Shown piece by piece: positions 63,346 to 64,000 of a stretch of DNA of 64,000 nucleotides. A model generated the notes under the pieces. It was not told the origin of the DNA, made no database searches, and saw only the letters and a list, made by a program, of their open reading frames with translations. Made by a program: the position numbers and the translations under genes. The DNA is from Sutcliffiella horikoshii DSM 8719. GTDB taxonomy: Bacteria; Bacillota; Bacilli; Bacillales; Bacillaceae_I. The stretch covers positions 1 to 64,000 of the forward strand of contig LQXN01000061.1 of the NCBI GenBank assembly GCA_001648575.1, given 5' to 3'. Positions within the stretch are counted from its first letter, which is position 1; every line of letters starts with the position of its first letter.

Positions 63346-64000
63346 TTATTTAACTTCCAACCCCAGGTCCCTTGCCACGTCATCCACCAGTTCTTTTCGG
63401 TCGTATTCATGATAAAGTCCCATTGCCAACCGTGTCGGACAGCCAAAGAAAAACCGTTCATATAAGTTCTGCCTGGACCCAAATGCGCTCATGCTGACAT
63501 CCCATGCAAGTCGGAACAGCTTGATGCGCGTGTGTGCATCTGTAGTGGCTGATTGCATGTATTGATCTATGTCAGGCCGTATCGGCGATTCCAAATCATT
63601 TTCTGTTGGAATGGACACCAGTCCGCTTGCTCCAAGAAGTTGAAGAATCTCTATGAATCTTGGGTATACCTTTGGAAATTGAGCGATAGCGACGGAAAGA
63701 GGGGTCACATCCGGAACCATCGTCCCGTGCTTATCCGGTTTGGCATTAATCTCAGATGCTAGAAGCAAAGCTTTGTGACTTTCGACCGCTATGATGATTT
63801 CGCTGATCTTTTCTTTTACATGCCCGTACTCACCGATGGCGATGGTGTTCACCAATAATTGTGCCACTCCCAGGATGAATTCCGCCTTCATCACCTGTCT
63901 GGAAACTACCTGATGGGTGACAAGGGGTTTGAAATTGCTTATGGAATAAAGGTTATTTGCCACTTCAATATTTTCTGAAACAAACACGCGATCCCATGGA
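63346..64000 (-). CDS. HpaB-type flavin-dependent hydroxylase, C-terminal part (partial)
   Basis: The reading frame enters at the window edge (WDRVFVSENIEVANN immediately inside), so only the last about 218 residues are seen. The pattern matches 4-hydroxyphenylacetate 3-monooxygenase oxygenase components: WDRVFV, then GVAQLLVNTIAIGEYGHVKEKI, SHKALLLASE, and the C-terminal RIKLFRLAWDVSMSAFGSRQ with LYERFFFGCP. These enzymes use reduced FAD to hydroxylate phenols. An apparent GTG start at 63987 is internal to the true gene. Confidence 0.88.
   Translation of the reverse strand, partial: PWDRVFVSENIEVANNLYSISNFKPLVTHQVVSRQVMKAEFILGVAQLLVNTIAIGEYGHVKEKISEIIIAVESHKALLLASEINAKPDKHGTMVPDVTPLSVAIAQFPKVYPRFIEILQLLGASGLVSIPTENDLESPIRPDIDQYMQSATTDAHTRIKLFRLAWDVSMSAFGSRQNLYERFFFGCPTRLAMGLYHEYDRKELVDDVARDLGLEVK

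Noticed and set aside
63346-63987. Complete 213-residue gene starting at GTG 63987
   Set aside because: The frame is open to the window edge and the residues before the GTG (WDR) belong to the conserved WDRVFV motif of the HpaB family, so the gene is cut by the window.

Overview
The window is chromosomal DNA of a low-GC, endospore-forming Gram-positive bacterium of the Bacillaceae. The evidence is purine-rich ribosome binding sites (AGGAGG), frequent TTG/GTG starts, a B. subtilis-type large SRP RNA, a serS T-box leader, spore genes (bofA, sleL) and near-complete conservation of the B. subtilis origin-proximal order, here read backwards: 16S rRNA, bofA, yaaL, recR, ebfC(yaaK), dnaX, scr, tadA, yaaI, sleL(yaaH), dgk, dck, tRNA-Ser, serS, pdxT, pdxS, dacA, guaB, yaaC (1-17.0 kb). 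The species cannot be fixed from sequence alone; an alkaliphile-like Bacillus relative such as Sutcliffiella is plausible but is only an inference.

Synteny stops right after yaaC, where B. subtilis has an rRNA operon and gyrA. Here the break holds a 20-bp tandem repeat array, an IS256-family element and a second array in opposite orientation. An accessory block follows (19-26.1 kb): an orphan SAM methyltransferase, a shortened UvrC/Cho-like GIY-YIG nuclease and, divergent from it, a tight three-gene operon. That operon encodes a coiled-coil protein, an McrB-like AAA+ NTPase and an McrC-like (DUF2357-type) PD-(D/E)xK nuclease. This is the best candidate in the window for an unusual, probably defensive, system.

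From 26 to 32 kb come a membrane GGDEF diguanylate cyclase and the natK-natR / natA-natB cluster (two-component system plus Na+ efflux ABC transporter) with a phased direct-repeat operator between the divergent arms. At 32-38.1 kb lies a complete mannitol PTS operon (mtlA, mtlR, mtlF, mtlD) enclosed by two almost identical 215-bp direct repeats. The stretch 38.3-43.3 kb carries a PH-domain protein, a Tyr/Pro-rich protein with a six-repeat DUF346/PLL-like lectin propeller, an E. coli-type FadR regulator with a palindromic operator and a fatty-acid hydroxylase, a 21-bp tandem array, and a BCCT osmolyte transporter.

The stretch 43.7-53.1 kb has odhAB (2-oxoglutarate dehydrogenase) under a probable CcpA site, a lipoprotein, an oxidoreductase, a GNAT, two terminator-embedded repeat elements around a SET-domain gene, a Zur-controlled zinc-free S14 paralogue, and pssA. 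The stretch 53.3-64 kb has a MerR regulator with an AidB-like acyl-CoA dehydrogenase, cstA, an aldehyde dehydrogenase, an MFS exporter, ywbE, a sporulation-kinase-like PAS histidine kinase, a membrane-anchored GDPD and the 3' part of an HpaB-type flavin hydroxylase cut by the window edge.

The most pervasive non-coding theme is repetition. Two related palindromic element types (called R1 and R2 here) sit in intrinsic terminators, in two cases flanked by perfect 31-33 bp duplications of the terminator hairpin. There are also several unrelated arrays with 20-21 bp period and a dispersed GGGGTCTGACCC palindrome.
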